Positions 6,822-14,600 of a DNA stretch of 15,701 nucleotides are shown here, in pieces. The DNA is from Bacteroidia bacterium (GTDB taxonomy: Bacteria; Bacteroidota; Bacteroidia; Bacteroidales; Azobacteroidaceae). The translations under genes were made by a program, and so were the position numbers. The notes under the pieces are model-generated. The model had not been told where the DNA came from. It did no database searches and worked only from the letters and a program-made list of their open reading frames with translations. The stretch is taken from positions 1 through 15,701 of the forward strand of contig BNTT01000063.1 of NCBI GenBank assembly GCA_025996815.1. The letters run 5' to 3'. The number at the start of each line of letters is the position of its first letter. Position 1 is the first letter of the stretch.

Positions 6822-7013
6822 ATGCCATCGAATTATAAACCCATCGGCGATTATATCCGGTTAGTGGATGAACGGAATAAGGATTTGAAAGTGGAAACGC
6901 TTTGAGGGCTAACTATTTTCAAACAATTTATTCCTTCTGTTGCCAATATTATTGGGGCAGATATGGCAAAAACAAAAAAAATCTTCAAAATTATTTGCAC
7001 AATTCCAAAATAA
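6822..7013 (+). pseudogene. hsdS remnant, type I restriction specificity subunit N-terminus
   Basis: From the ATG at 6822 the frame reads MPSNYKPIGDYIRLVDERN, KDLKVETL, then a TGA (6903-6905). The same frame then continues GLTIFKQFIPSVANIIGADM. Bacteroidetes HsdS proteins begin with just such a block (YKxLGDYIRxVxxRNKDLxVxxLLGVSIxKxFIPSIANxxGTDM). The TGA therefore takes the place of a leucine codon, and the homology carries on past it until about 6968, where it stops. After that the frame runs into low-complexity codons and TAA at 7011. Only about 50 of the roughly 400 residues remain, so it cannot act as a specificity subunit. No hsdM or hsdR is present nearby. Confidence 0.72.
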
Positions 7014-7026
7014 ATTCATACCTTTG
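6994..7026 (+). promoter_or_regulatory. Bacteroidetes promoter reading into the structured region
   Basis: TTTG (6994-6997), 21 nt and TACCTTTG (7019-7026) match the phylum consensus. It drives the broken lipoprotein start at 7051. It is also the only good plus-strand promoter seen before the gene at 7471, so it may supply that gene through a long leader. Confidence 0.65.
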
Positions 7027-7050
7027 TCCCCTGAGATAAAAATACAAACA

Positions 7051-7143
7051 ATGAAACAGAAAAATTAGAATTATAAAATATTGATAATAGGGCTTTTAGC
7101 TCTTATTCTCGTTTCCTGAAATCTTCCAAATTTCAAAAAATAG
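7051..7143 (+). pseudogene. Dead lipoprotein start (signal peptide only)
   Basis: The frame from ATG 7051 reads MKQKN, TAG, then NYKILIIGLLALILVS, TGA, NLPNFKK, TAG (7141-7143). This is a classic lipoprotein signal: a basic N-terminus, a hydrophobic core and a lipobox LVS where the invariant Cys codon (TGC or TGT) has become TGA at 7117-7119. A second stop (TAG, 7066-7068) interrupts the n-region. It sits 25 nt below a good promoter. No downstream protein of sense is attached. Confidence 0.55.
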
Positions 7144-7153
7144 TAGAGAATAT

Positions 7154-7423
7154 GTGCGAAAGTTCATGCCGGTCGGCGTGAATTGTTCGTGTCTATTTTA
7201 CTACAAGGCTTTTGGAAGAGCCACAGGAAACAAATAAGCATTTAACGAGCACTTTCGCGCTTTTTGTTTGCCGATGAGATTAAGAGTTTAGGGCATAAAC
7301 TCTTAAAACGATGCGAAACAAGATTTTTAAAGTTCATCCGAAGAACATATAGTTAGCCACATCAGGGTTATTTCCTTGGTGTGGCTTCTCGCGTGTGTTG
7401 CCATTGCGGGCTTGCCCCGCAAT
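7154..7423 (+). other. Run of hairpins in a non-coding stretch
   Basis: Four local structures and one enclosing stem are visible. 7154-7163 pairs with 7251-7260 (10 bp) and is followed by a T run (7261-7265). Inside it, 7164-7170 pairs with 7175-7181. 7280-7290 pairs with 7296-7306 (11 bp, perfect). 7356-7367 pairs with 7374-7385 (12 bp with two G-T pairs). 7403-7410 pairs with 7416-7423 (8 bp, perfect, GC-rich). No credible protein is encoded. It may be a leader or small RNA from the promoter at 6994-7026, or a degraded repeat element. The first stem plus T run could act as a terminator. Confidence 0.45.
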
Positions 7424-7470
7424 CCAATCAATAAAAATAAGTATAAAATTAAAAAATAAAAACAATAGTT

Positions 7471-7959
7471 ATGGCAAAAAGATTTGTTATTAAAAAGAAA
7501 GGAACCGATAAATTTTATCATTTATCAGTTGCAAAAGGCAGTTACATAATCAGAGAGTATAGTTCTGCCGAACAACCTTCCCAAGAGATTGATAAAGGCG
7601 AAGAAGCGGGTTTAAAAGACGTTTGGAAAAAGTATGAAAAGCTAACTATAGCACCTTATCATTCTATTGAAGATACGGAGTTTTGGTATGGTATTCTTTC
7701 TCAAAAGGATAAGAATATGCTTGAAGCTTACAATACGGCTGGTACGATTAAATATCCTGCTATTTTAGCAACCGTTCTTGCCGTGTTAAGTAACGTAAAC
7801 ATTATTAACATAGAATCTATACAAATCAATGTAAAATCAATTGAAATGTTAGATTTTATTTTAAATGTGTTTCTTATAGGGGTGTTGATAGTGTTTATTA
7901 TTCAACTTTCTAAACTGATAAAATTGTTTATCTTATCAAATAAAATTATTAAACAATGA
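7471..7959 (+). CDS. Small two-helix membrane protein, unknown function
   Basis: A 162-residue protein that I do not recognise. Residues 1-60 are soluble and charged, with a strand-like start (KRFVIKKKGTDKFYHLSVAKG) that could form a small beta domain, possibly DUF1508-like. Two hydrophobic segments follow (about 95-112 and 127-155), predicting insertion in the inner membrane. The C-terminus is Lys-rich. There is no signal peptide. Its TGA overlaps the ATG of the BspA-like gene (ATGA at 7956-7959), so the two are probably cotranslated. It is notably AT-rich compared with the sugar operon, a possible sign of transfer. No promoter lies immediately upstream; the nearest good one is at 6994-7026. 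Confidence 0.75.
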   Translation: MAKRFVIKKKGTDKFYHLSVAKGSYIIREYSSAEQPSQEIDKGEEAGLKDVWKKYEKLTIAPYHSIEDTEFWYGILSQKDKNMLEAYNTAGTIKYPAILATVLAVLSNVNIINIESIQINVKSIEMLDFILNVFLIGVLIVFIIQLSKLIKLFILSNKIIKQ

Positions 7960-8873
7960 AAAAAATTATCTTATCAACAGTTATCTGCTTGTTCACGGTT
8001 ATGAGCAGTTTTGGACAGAGCGGCACAACCGGACAGTGCACATGGTCGCTTTCGGGTAGCACGCTCACCATTAGTGGCTCGGGGTTTATGGGGAGTTATA
8101 GTGAGTTATCCAATCCTGTGCCTTGGTATTATTCCCGTGATATGATTACAACGGTGGTCATCAACAGTGGGGTTACTACTATTGGAATTTCTGCTTTTGA
8201 AGATTGCAGTGCTCTTGTCTCCGTTACCATTCCTAACAGCGTGATAGACATTAAGTCGCATGCTTTTCAAGGTTGCAGCAAGCTTACCTCCGCCACTATT
8301 CCTAATAGCGTGAAAAACATTGAGTATGGTGCTTTTCAGGGTTGCAGCAGTCTCACCTCCGTTACCATTCTTAACGCCGACATTGGAGAAAGGGCTTTTA
8401 AAGATTGCACAGGTCTTACCTCCGTTACCATTGGTAATTCTACCAACAGCAATACAAACATTGGAGAAAGGGCTTTTGAAAATTGCAGTGCTCTTACCTC
8501 CGTTGCCATTGGTAAGAGCGTAACAGTCATTCCGTCATATACGTTTTCTGGTTGTAGCAGTCTTACTTCCGTTACCATTCCTAACATCCGGGGCATTGGG
8601 GCATCGGCTTTTGAAAATTGCAGCAGTCTAACCTCCGTTACCATTCCTAACGGCGTGACACGCATTGAGAGTGCGACTTTTTCTGGTTGCAGCAGTCTTA
8701 CCTCCATTACCATTCCTAACAGCGTGACACGCATTGGGAATTCTGCTTTTGAAAAGTGTAACGGTCTTACCTCCGTTAATATTTCTAACAATGTGACAAG
8801 CATGGATGAGGCTTTTACAGATTGCACAGGTCTTACTGCAATTAATGTTGATGCTGCTAAGTATGCTATATAG
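7956..8873 (+). CDS. BspA-like leucine-rich-repeat protein, N-terminal part (frameshifted gene)
   Basis: This part gives 305 residues. A signal peptide (residues 1-20, MSSFGQ) is followed by a lead-in strand domain (CTWSLSGSTLTISGSG) and then about ten BspA-type (LRR_5) repeats from residue 64. The usual unit is LTSVTIPNSVTxIGxxAFxxCSS, 23 residues. Such domains bind host or bacterial surface ligands in oral and gut Bacteroidetes. The frame stops at TAG 8871-8873 just after INVDAAKYA. The expected continuation, YSSIDGVLYNK, is found in the next frame. So this is the 5' part of a larger gene and lacks the sorting domain. As it stands the product would be exported to the periplasm but not attached to the surface. 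It is translationally coupled to the membrane protein gene upstream. Confidence 0.85.
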   Translation: MKKIILSTVICLFTVMSSFGQSGTTGQCTWSLSGSTLTISGSGFMGSYSELSNPVPWYYSRDMITTVVINSGVTTIGISAFEDCSALVSVTIPNSVIDIKSHAFQGCSKLTSATIPNSVKNIEYGAFQGCSSLTSVTILNADIGERAFKDCTGLTSVTIGNSTNSNTNIGERAFENCSALTSVAIGKSVTVIPSYTFSGCSSLTSVTIPNIRGIGASAFENCSSLTSVTIPNGVTRIESATFSGCSSLTSITIPNSVTRIGNSAFEKCNGLTSVNISNNVTSMDEAFTDCTGLTAINVDAAKYAI

Positions 8874-9286
8874 TTCGATAGACGGTGTGCTTTACAACAA
8901 ACCTCAAACTTCATTGGTTACATATCCTGCCGGAAAACAAGGCGCTTTTACCATTCCTAACAGCGTGACAAGCATTGGGAATGAGGCTTTTTACAATTGC
9001 AGCGGTCTTACTTCCGTTGCAATTCCTAACAGCGTGACAAGCATTGAGTATTCTGCTTTTTATGGTTGCCGCGGTCTTACCTCCGTTACCATACCTAACA
9101 GCGTTACAAGCATTAAAAATTATGCTTTTAAAAGTTGCAGCGGTCTTACCTCCGTTACTATTGGTAATAGCGTGACAAGCTTTGGATTTTCTGTTTTTGA
9201 GGGTTGCAGCGGTCTTATCTCCGTTACCATTGGTAATAACGTGACAAGCATTGGACCGTATGCTTTTAGTGGTTGCAATGGTCTTC
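8145..9286 (+). repeat. First block of 69-bp LRR-coding repeats
   Basis: About fifteen in-frame units of ~69 bp encode 23-residue LRR_5 repeats, interrupted by the frameshift region. The DNA itself is strongly conserved between units (CTTACCTCCGTTACCATTCC and AACAGCGTGACA recur), beyond what the protein needs. This suggests recent tandem copying or gene conversion. Confidence 0.75.
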
Positions 9287-11457
9287 GAGAGATACATAGT
9301 GAAAATCCAACCCCACCAACAGTTAACTATTTTGCTTTTGCTAGTATTTTAAAAAAAATCTGTAAACTATATGTACCGAAAGGTTCTCTTGCTGCCTATA
9401 AAGCAGCATCCGATTGGAAAGAGTTTGTTAATATCCTCGAAGAAGGAGATGCTACTGCGGATATTGCCGTAACGGGCGTGGGTTTGAACAAGCCAACAAC
9501 CACTTTATTGGTTGGTAACACCGAACAACTAACTGCTACCGTTGTACCGACGGAGGCAACCAACAGGCAAGTAACTTGGACGAGCAGCAATGAAACCGTT
9601 GCAACCGTAAGCACAAGCGGCTTGGTAACGGCACAAGCAGTGGGCACAGCCACCATTACAGCCACCACAGTAGACGGTGGCAAAACGGCGACTTGTGCGG
9701 TAACGGTTAGTCAAGAAGCCACGCAAACTTATACAATTACCGCCTTTGCAGCAAGCAACGGAACTGTTTCGCCAAGCGGCGCAACATCGGTCAATCAAGG
9801 CGACAGTCAAACTTTCTATTTCAATCCCGATAGCGGCTACGAAATAGACCAAGTGTTGGTAGACGGCGTGAATGACCCTGCTGCTGTTGCGGCAGGCAGC
9901 TACACCTTTGCGAATGTAATTGCCAGTCACACAATTTCTGTGATGTTCAAGGTAAAAATTCCGGAGGTATCCGGAACTACGTGGAACATTGGCTACCCAA
10001 CAGAAACCGATGTAATCGCTACGCTTAGCGACGACCAAAAGACCCTTGTCATTAGCGGCACGGGGGCAATGCGAGATTGGGATGGGCGATTTTACGCGCC
10101 ATGGTATGACCCCCAAAACAGCACCATTACCACCGTGATAATACAAGATGGCGTAACAAGTATAGGATATAGCGCGTTTTCTTATTGCACCTCGTTGACA
10201 TCCATAACTATTCCTAATTCCGTAACTTCAATTGGAACGCTGGCATTTTGGCAGTGTGGTGTTTTAACAGGAATTGTTATTCCGGATAATGTGACTTCGA
10301 TTGGAAGTAATGCTTTTCAGAATTGCGCTGGCTTAACTTCGATTGTTATTCCGAATGGCGTTACTTCGATTGAGCATGATACTTTCAGAGGTTGTTCGGG
10401 GCTTACTTCGGTGACTATTGGAAATAGTGTAACTTCGATTGGATATTTCGCTTTTTCCGACTGTAGCGGCTTGACTTCGGTGATTATTCCAAATTCGGTT
10501 ACTTCAATTGAAACCAACCCGTTTTTTAATTGTAGTGGCTTGACAGAAATACACTGTAATAATCCGACCCCGCCCAATATTGACAATACTTATCCTTTTC
10601 TTCTTGCCAACACAACAACCTGTAAACTATATGTGCCGGCAGGCTCTCTTGCAGCGTATAAAGCGGCATACGGTTGGATGGATTTTTTCAATATCATCGA
10701 AGAAGGAGGTGGCACTATTGCAATTCCTGTAACGGGCATAACGCTCAACAAGCTCACCACCACGCTTGCCGCAGGAGGCACAGAAACACTTACCGCCACT
10801 GTACTGCCTGCCGATGCCACCAATCAGCAAGTGATATGGAACAGTAGCAACACAAGCATTGCAACGGTAAATGATGCGGGTATGGTTATAGCCATTTCTG
10901 CGGGCACAACAATCATTACCGTCATAACTGCAGAGGGAAGTTATAGTGCGGCTTGCACGGTAACGGTGAATGCTGTGTGCACCGTCACGTTTAACTCTCG
11001 CGGTGGCAGCAGTGTGCCTGCGCAGAATGTGGCAAAGGGCGACCTGCTCACGGCTCCAACGCCACCCACCCGCGAGGGCTACGCCTTTGCCGGCTGGTTC
11101 TACGAGCTGTCCTACCAAAACGAGTGGTTTTTCAATGGCGACCCCGTAACCGGCGACATTATGCTGTATGCCAAGTGGACGGAAGCCACTGCCATAGAAA
11201 CAACAGAGGAGGCAGACAAACTTGCGGTCTATCCCAACCCCGTCCGAGACAACCTCTTCATCAAAAGCGACACCCCCATCGAAAAAGTAGAAATCTTTGA
11301 TATTTCCGGACGCACCGTAGAGACGTGGCGCGCCGCGTCTCTACAACAGGGTAATTCGCAAACAATCAATGTTTCACATCTGCCCAACGGCATTTATCTC
11401 GTGCGCGTGGCTTGCAGCGACGGCTCGGTGGTTACGAAGAAGATTGTGGTGAAATAG
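8806..11457 (+). CDS. BspA-like surface protein with T9SS sorting domain, C-terminal part (frameshifted gene)
   Basis: The open frame of 883 residues begins with about 20 nonsense residues. Real homology starts at YSSIDGVLYN (8869). Order of domains (residues in this frame): LRR_5 repeats 48-160, a PTPP...CKLYVPKGSLAAYKAA block 164-214, Big_2 222-302, a strand-rich repeat 308-382, a second lead-in and six more LRR_5 repeats 442-580, the same CKLYVP block 586-634, a second Big_2 640-722, an InlB_B-like repeat (EGYAFAGWF) 725-793, then a type A T9SS sorting domain (AVYPNPVRDNL ... GRTVE ... LPNGIYLVRV ... KKIVVK) 807-883. It is meant to be carried across the outer membrane by T9SS and fixed to the surface. 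Alone it has no signal peptide, so it needs joining to the 7956 part. It ends in a TAG that overlaps the downstream palindrome. Confidence 0.85.
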   Translation: MRLLQIAQVLLQLMLMLLSMLYSSIDGVLYNKPQTSLVTYPAGKQGAFTIPNSVTSIGNEAFYNCSGLTSVAIPNSVTSIEYSAFYGCRGLTSVTIPNSVTSIKNYAFKSCSGLTSVTIGNSVTSFGFSVFEGCSGLISVTIGNNVTSIGPYAFSGCNGLREIHSENPTPPTVNYFAFASILKKICKLYVPKGSLAAYKAASDWKEFVNILEEGDATADIAVTGVGLNKPTTTLLVGNTEQLTATVVPTEATNRQVTWTSSNETVATVSTSGLVTAQAVGTATITATTVDGGKTATCAVTVSQEATQTYTITAFAASNGTVSPSGATSVNQGDSQTFYFNPDSGYEIDQVLVDGVNDPAAVAAGSYTFANVIASHTISVMFKVKIPEVSGTTWNIGYPTETDVIATLSDDQKTLVISGTGAMRDWDGRFYAPWYDPQNSTITTVIIQDGVTSIGYSAFSYCTSLTSITIPNSVTSIGTLAFWQCGVLTGIVIPDNVTSIGSNAFQNCAGLTSIVIPNGVTSIEHDTFRGCSGLTSVTIGNSVTSIGYFAFSDCSGLTSVIIPNSVTSIETNPFFNCSGLTEIHCNNPTPPNIDNTYPFLLANTTTCKLYVPAGSLAAYKAAYGWMDFFNIIEEGGGTIAIPVTGITLNKLTTTLAAGGTETLTATVLPADATNQQVIWNSSNTSIATVNDAGMVIAISAGTTIITVITAEGSYSAACTVTVNAVCTVTFNSRGGSSVPAQNVAKGDLLTAPTPPTREGYAFAGWFYELSYQNEWFFNGDPVTGDIMLYAKWTEATAIETTEEADKLAVYPNPVRDNLFIKSDTPIEKVEIFDISGRTVETWRAASLQQGNSQTINVSHLPNGIYLVRVACSDGSVVTKKIVVK
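10129..10555 (+). repeat. Second block of 69-bp LRR-coding repeats
   Basis: Six units encode the same 23-residue LRR_5 consensus but with different codons (ACTTCGGTGACTATTGG and GTTACTTCGATTG style instead of TCCGTTACCATT). The two blocks therefore expanded separately. Confidence 0.7.
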
Positions 11458-11565
11458 TCTGAACCATGATTTTTACAAGATTAAGGGGATTAACAGGATA
11501 AAAAAATCTTGTTAATCCCTAAATCTTGTTAATCCCCTTAATCTTGTAAAAATCATGGTTCAGAC
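11457..11565. terminator. 109-nt palindrome, likely two-way terminator
   Basis: Positions 11457-11499 pair with 11523-11565, a 43-bp stem with a single G-T mismatch. The outer part reads GTCTGAACCATGATTTTTAC on one side and its complement on the other. The 23-nt loop holds a run of seven A followed by another partial copy of the GGGATTAACAAGAT motif. It lies between the ends of two convergent genes and overlaps the stop codon of the BspA-like gene, so it can end transcription from both sides. The short direct repeats (GGATTAACA type) suggest a dispersed palindromic repeat family recruited for this. Confidence 0.75.
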
Positions 11566-11650
11566 AATCACCCATAATTTTGGCGAAGAAGTCTTCGGCA
11601 AGGAGTATGTCCTTGACACCATTGACAAGTTTATTTCAACTCATTATTGA
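11555..11650 (+). pseudogene. Possible C-terminal gene remnant
   Basis: A 31-codon frame starts inside the palindrome arm (MVQTITHNFGEEVFGKEYVL) and ends DTIDKFISTHY, TGA at 11648-11650. The last ~24 residues have normal protein-like composition and end in an amphipathic helix, as at the end of a real gene. The first seven are set by the repeat. It overlaps the end of the convergent 1328-residue gene by 7 nt. I do not recognise it, and it may be chance. Confidence 0.25.
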
Positions 11651-14600
11651 ATACAGAAGGCGGGGACACAGCCGAATTCCCTAATAGCATGTGTCGCGAA
11701 GGCATGGAACGCCTCCTTCCAGTGGTACTCACTGTACTCCTCCCCATGGTACTCACTTAAATTACAATTGGAGCGGATAGTGCAAAAGCTGCTGTGGTAT
11801 CTGTCAAGATCCCAATAATATCGCCAGCCGAGCCCGGGACCGGGCGCGGGCCCGGGCCACAAGTCTTGCGGAAGGCGTTCCCCATCCGGATTAACGATAA
11901 GGGGTGTGCTCAACCAATAATCGCCTTGAAGATTGTCTTTGTCGTATTTAATGCGCCTGTCATTATTTGTGTAGTACTCAAGCCGTGCCATAGGCAATTT
12001 TGCCTCCTCTTGCAGCGTCGTATGCAGGGGATACCAGTCGTCTCTGCCCGTTATTTCCGATACGGTGGGGAGCCAGAGTATATCCGCCGAGCTTCCTCCC
12101 TCCCCTATTGGCAACAGCAATTTGCGCGAGGGCGCCCAGAACATCTCGTCAGTAATGCCCCCCGCGGCCTCTTTCAGCCCCGGAAAGAAAGAATTGGCAA
12201 GAAAAGAACGCATCTCGCTTTGATAATACCCCCCGGCGTTGGTTGCAGAGGGATTCATGTTGCGGTCAAGCGGAGCATTCTGGAACTGGAACACCACATG
12301 GTTGGGGGCACCGGGATTATTGGCACTAATAGAAACCGCACTGGGAATATCGCGCTTAAATGAGTTGATACCCACCACGATATGGCGCAGGAGCCGGCCA
12401 CGATCTAACTCCTTGTCGATTATCGTACTGTCATTGTCCTGCAGGGTCAATGACAGCAGGTCGATATAGTCGCCAAGCTCGACGAATGTGCTAAAATTCT
12501 CATTCGGAGCGGGACGAGAAATCATCCTGTGCAGGTCGGTATAGGTTTCATACACTATGCTTTGGGTGAGTACGTCGCTTGCTACGCGTTTGCCGAACTT
12601 TATGGTGAGGTCCGGGCTTGAGGGGTCGCGGGGTCCCCCTCTTGCCACTACCCACACTCTTGTGGGTAGCGTGGTAAAGGCAGATCCATGTATGGTGATT
12701 GTCTGACCCTCTCCTGCGATTTTCACCGAGTCCAAGCCGGTGATGGTGCACACCGTGGAGGAGGCGCGCCTCAATATGCCACCGTCCAGACTGACAACTC
12801 CGCGTGTTCCCCGTGTGGTGAGGGCGAATTGCGACATGGAGAGGCTCGTTGCCGGCGCAAATGTGCCGTTGGTAAGCGTTATTTCCAGCGTGTGGTTGCC
12901 GACGGAGGATGAGAATGGCTCCGACTCTATAAGGTAAGTGACCGTGACCACACAGGAATCGGTTAGTCCCGCCGCAGTGGTGGCAAAAATCTTTGTTTTT
13001 CCCTCTGATATGCCGAATATCACCCCAAATTCGTCTACCGCGGCGATGTCCGGATTTTCGGACGACAATGTATATGCGGCATCAGAACCATCCGGTGGCG
13101 TTATTTTAACTTCCAACTTGTTGTACCTCTCTCCAACGACAAGGAATAATGAGTCCGGCGTAACATCCATCTCTACGTTGGATTTCACGGTTACCACGCA
13201 ATAGGCACCTCCACCCTTCGTGGCGTAAATCTTCACCTCACCCATTAATACGCCGGTTACCGTCCCTGCTTTTGCGTCCACGGTGGCGATGTCCTTATTT
13301 TCAGACCACCAGACCGGCGTTTCGTAGGGGTCGTTAAAGGGCGTTATCACGGCGAGCAAGGCATCGGATGTTTCGCCCATTTTAACGGTTAGGGTGGGGG
13401 GCTTCACGGTTACTGTTTCCGCCGACACCTCACACACGGCAGTCATGCCGTTGGCAATGGCGATAACGTTTGCTTTGCCCTCCTTGACGGCGGTAACCAG
13501 CCCGGTTTGGTCGACGGTCGCAATGTCCGGCTTTTCGGACACCCACACTACGTCGCAAGTGGCATCATCCGGCAAGACCTCTGCATGTAGCTGGTAGGTA
13601 TCGCCGACGGGAAGTATTAATTCCGTCAATTCCTTCCCTCCCGAATGAGTTATGGTGTCATAGTCGGCATCATAGATAGCGACACTCTCTACCGGTATGT
13701 CTTCCGGATTCATGGGGAGCACCGTTACCGTGCAACTGGCAGGCCTGCTGTTGGCGATGGTAACCGTGACGGTCGTTTTGCCCTCTTCCACGCCGGTTAC
13801 CGCGCCCGCCAATACCGTGGCAATTGTTTCGTCGTTGGATTTCCATGTCGCATCGATAAGGGTGGAACCGGGGGGAAACGTGGTGTATTTGAGCAACTTG
13901 GTTCTGCCCTTGTGCACCACTATATCCTCCAAAATGATGGCGGGGAACATTACTATGACCTCGCACACCGCACTTACACCGCCCGCACGGGCGATAATAT
14001 AAGTCGTTCCCACACTGACGGCGGTTACCGTGCCGACAGAGTCCACCGTGGCAATAGTTTCATCGTCGCTAACCCAAACGACCGTGCGATATGTGGCATC
14101 GGGCGGCGTAACAGAGGCTTCCAGCCGGTCGTAAACTTCGCCGGGGTACATTTCCAGCATGGTTTTGTTTAGCGTAACTTTAGTCACCGCAGTGGCATCG
14201 GGGTCATTAGTAACCCTGACCGTGCAGCGTGCCAATTCCCTGCCCTCGAAACTGACGGAGATGATTGCCTCCCCTACGGATACGCCAACTGCCACCCCGT
14301 CTTTTACTGATGCAATATCCGGAATGGACGACATCCATTCAATACCGGCAAGGGAAATGTCGGACGGAATGGTCCTTATGCTCACCGGCTTGATTTCGCC
14401 AACGTATATATCCAAGTCGTCGAGGACGATAACCGCGTCTTCTTCGCCTCCCCACCACGCGGGGTCAACCCCTTTGACGTTGCCCATGTAAAACTCAAAC
14501 AGTTTGCCGCGTGCTGCCGCAGGAGCGGAGTATTTGGGATTGGGCAATTCCGGATGCGAAGATGGCAGCGTGGCATCCTGCTGCAAGACATAGATGGGGC

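Noticed and set aside
6639..7013. A working restriction-modification or other defence system
   Set aside because: Only a regulator tail and about 50 residues of hsdS remain, with an in-frame stop. No methylase or nuclease subunit is present.
7327..7521. Minus-strand 64-codon frame
   Set aside because: It covers the hairpins at 7356-7423 and the start of the gene at 7471, and its composition is set by the palindromes. No promoter or start context supports it.
8145..9286. Regular ~69-bp repeats as a possible CRISPR array
   Set aside because: The repeats are in frame, have no distinct spacers and encode LRR_5 units.
11644..11900. Variable region of a diversity-generating retroelement
   Set aside because: The C-terminal fold fits such targets, but no reverse transcriptase or template repeat is seen in the window. 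Kept only as a question in the findings.
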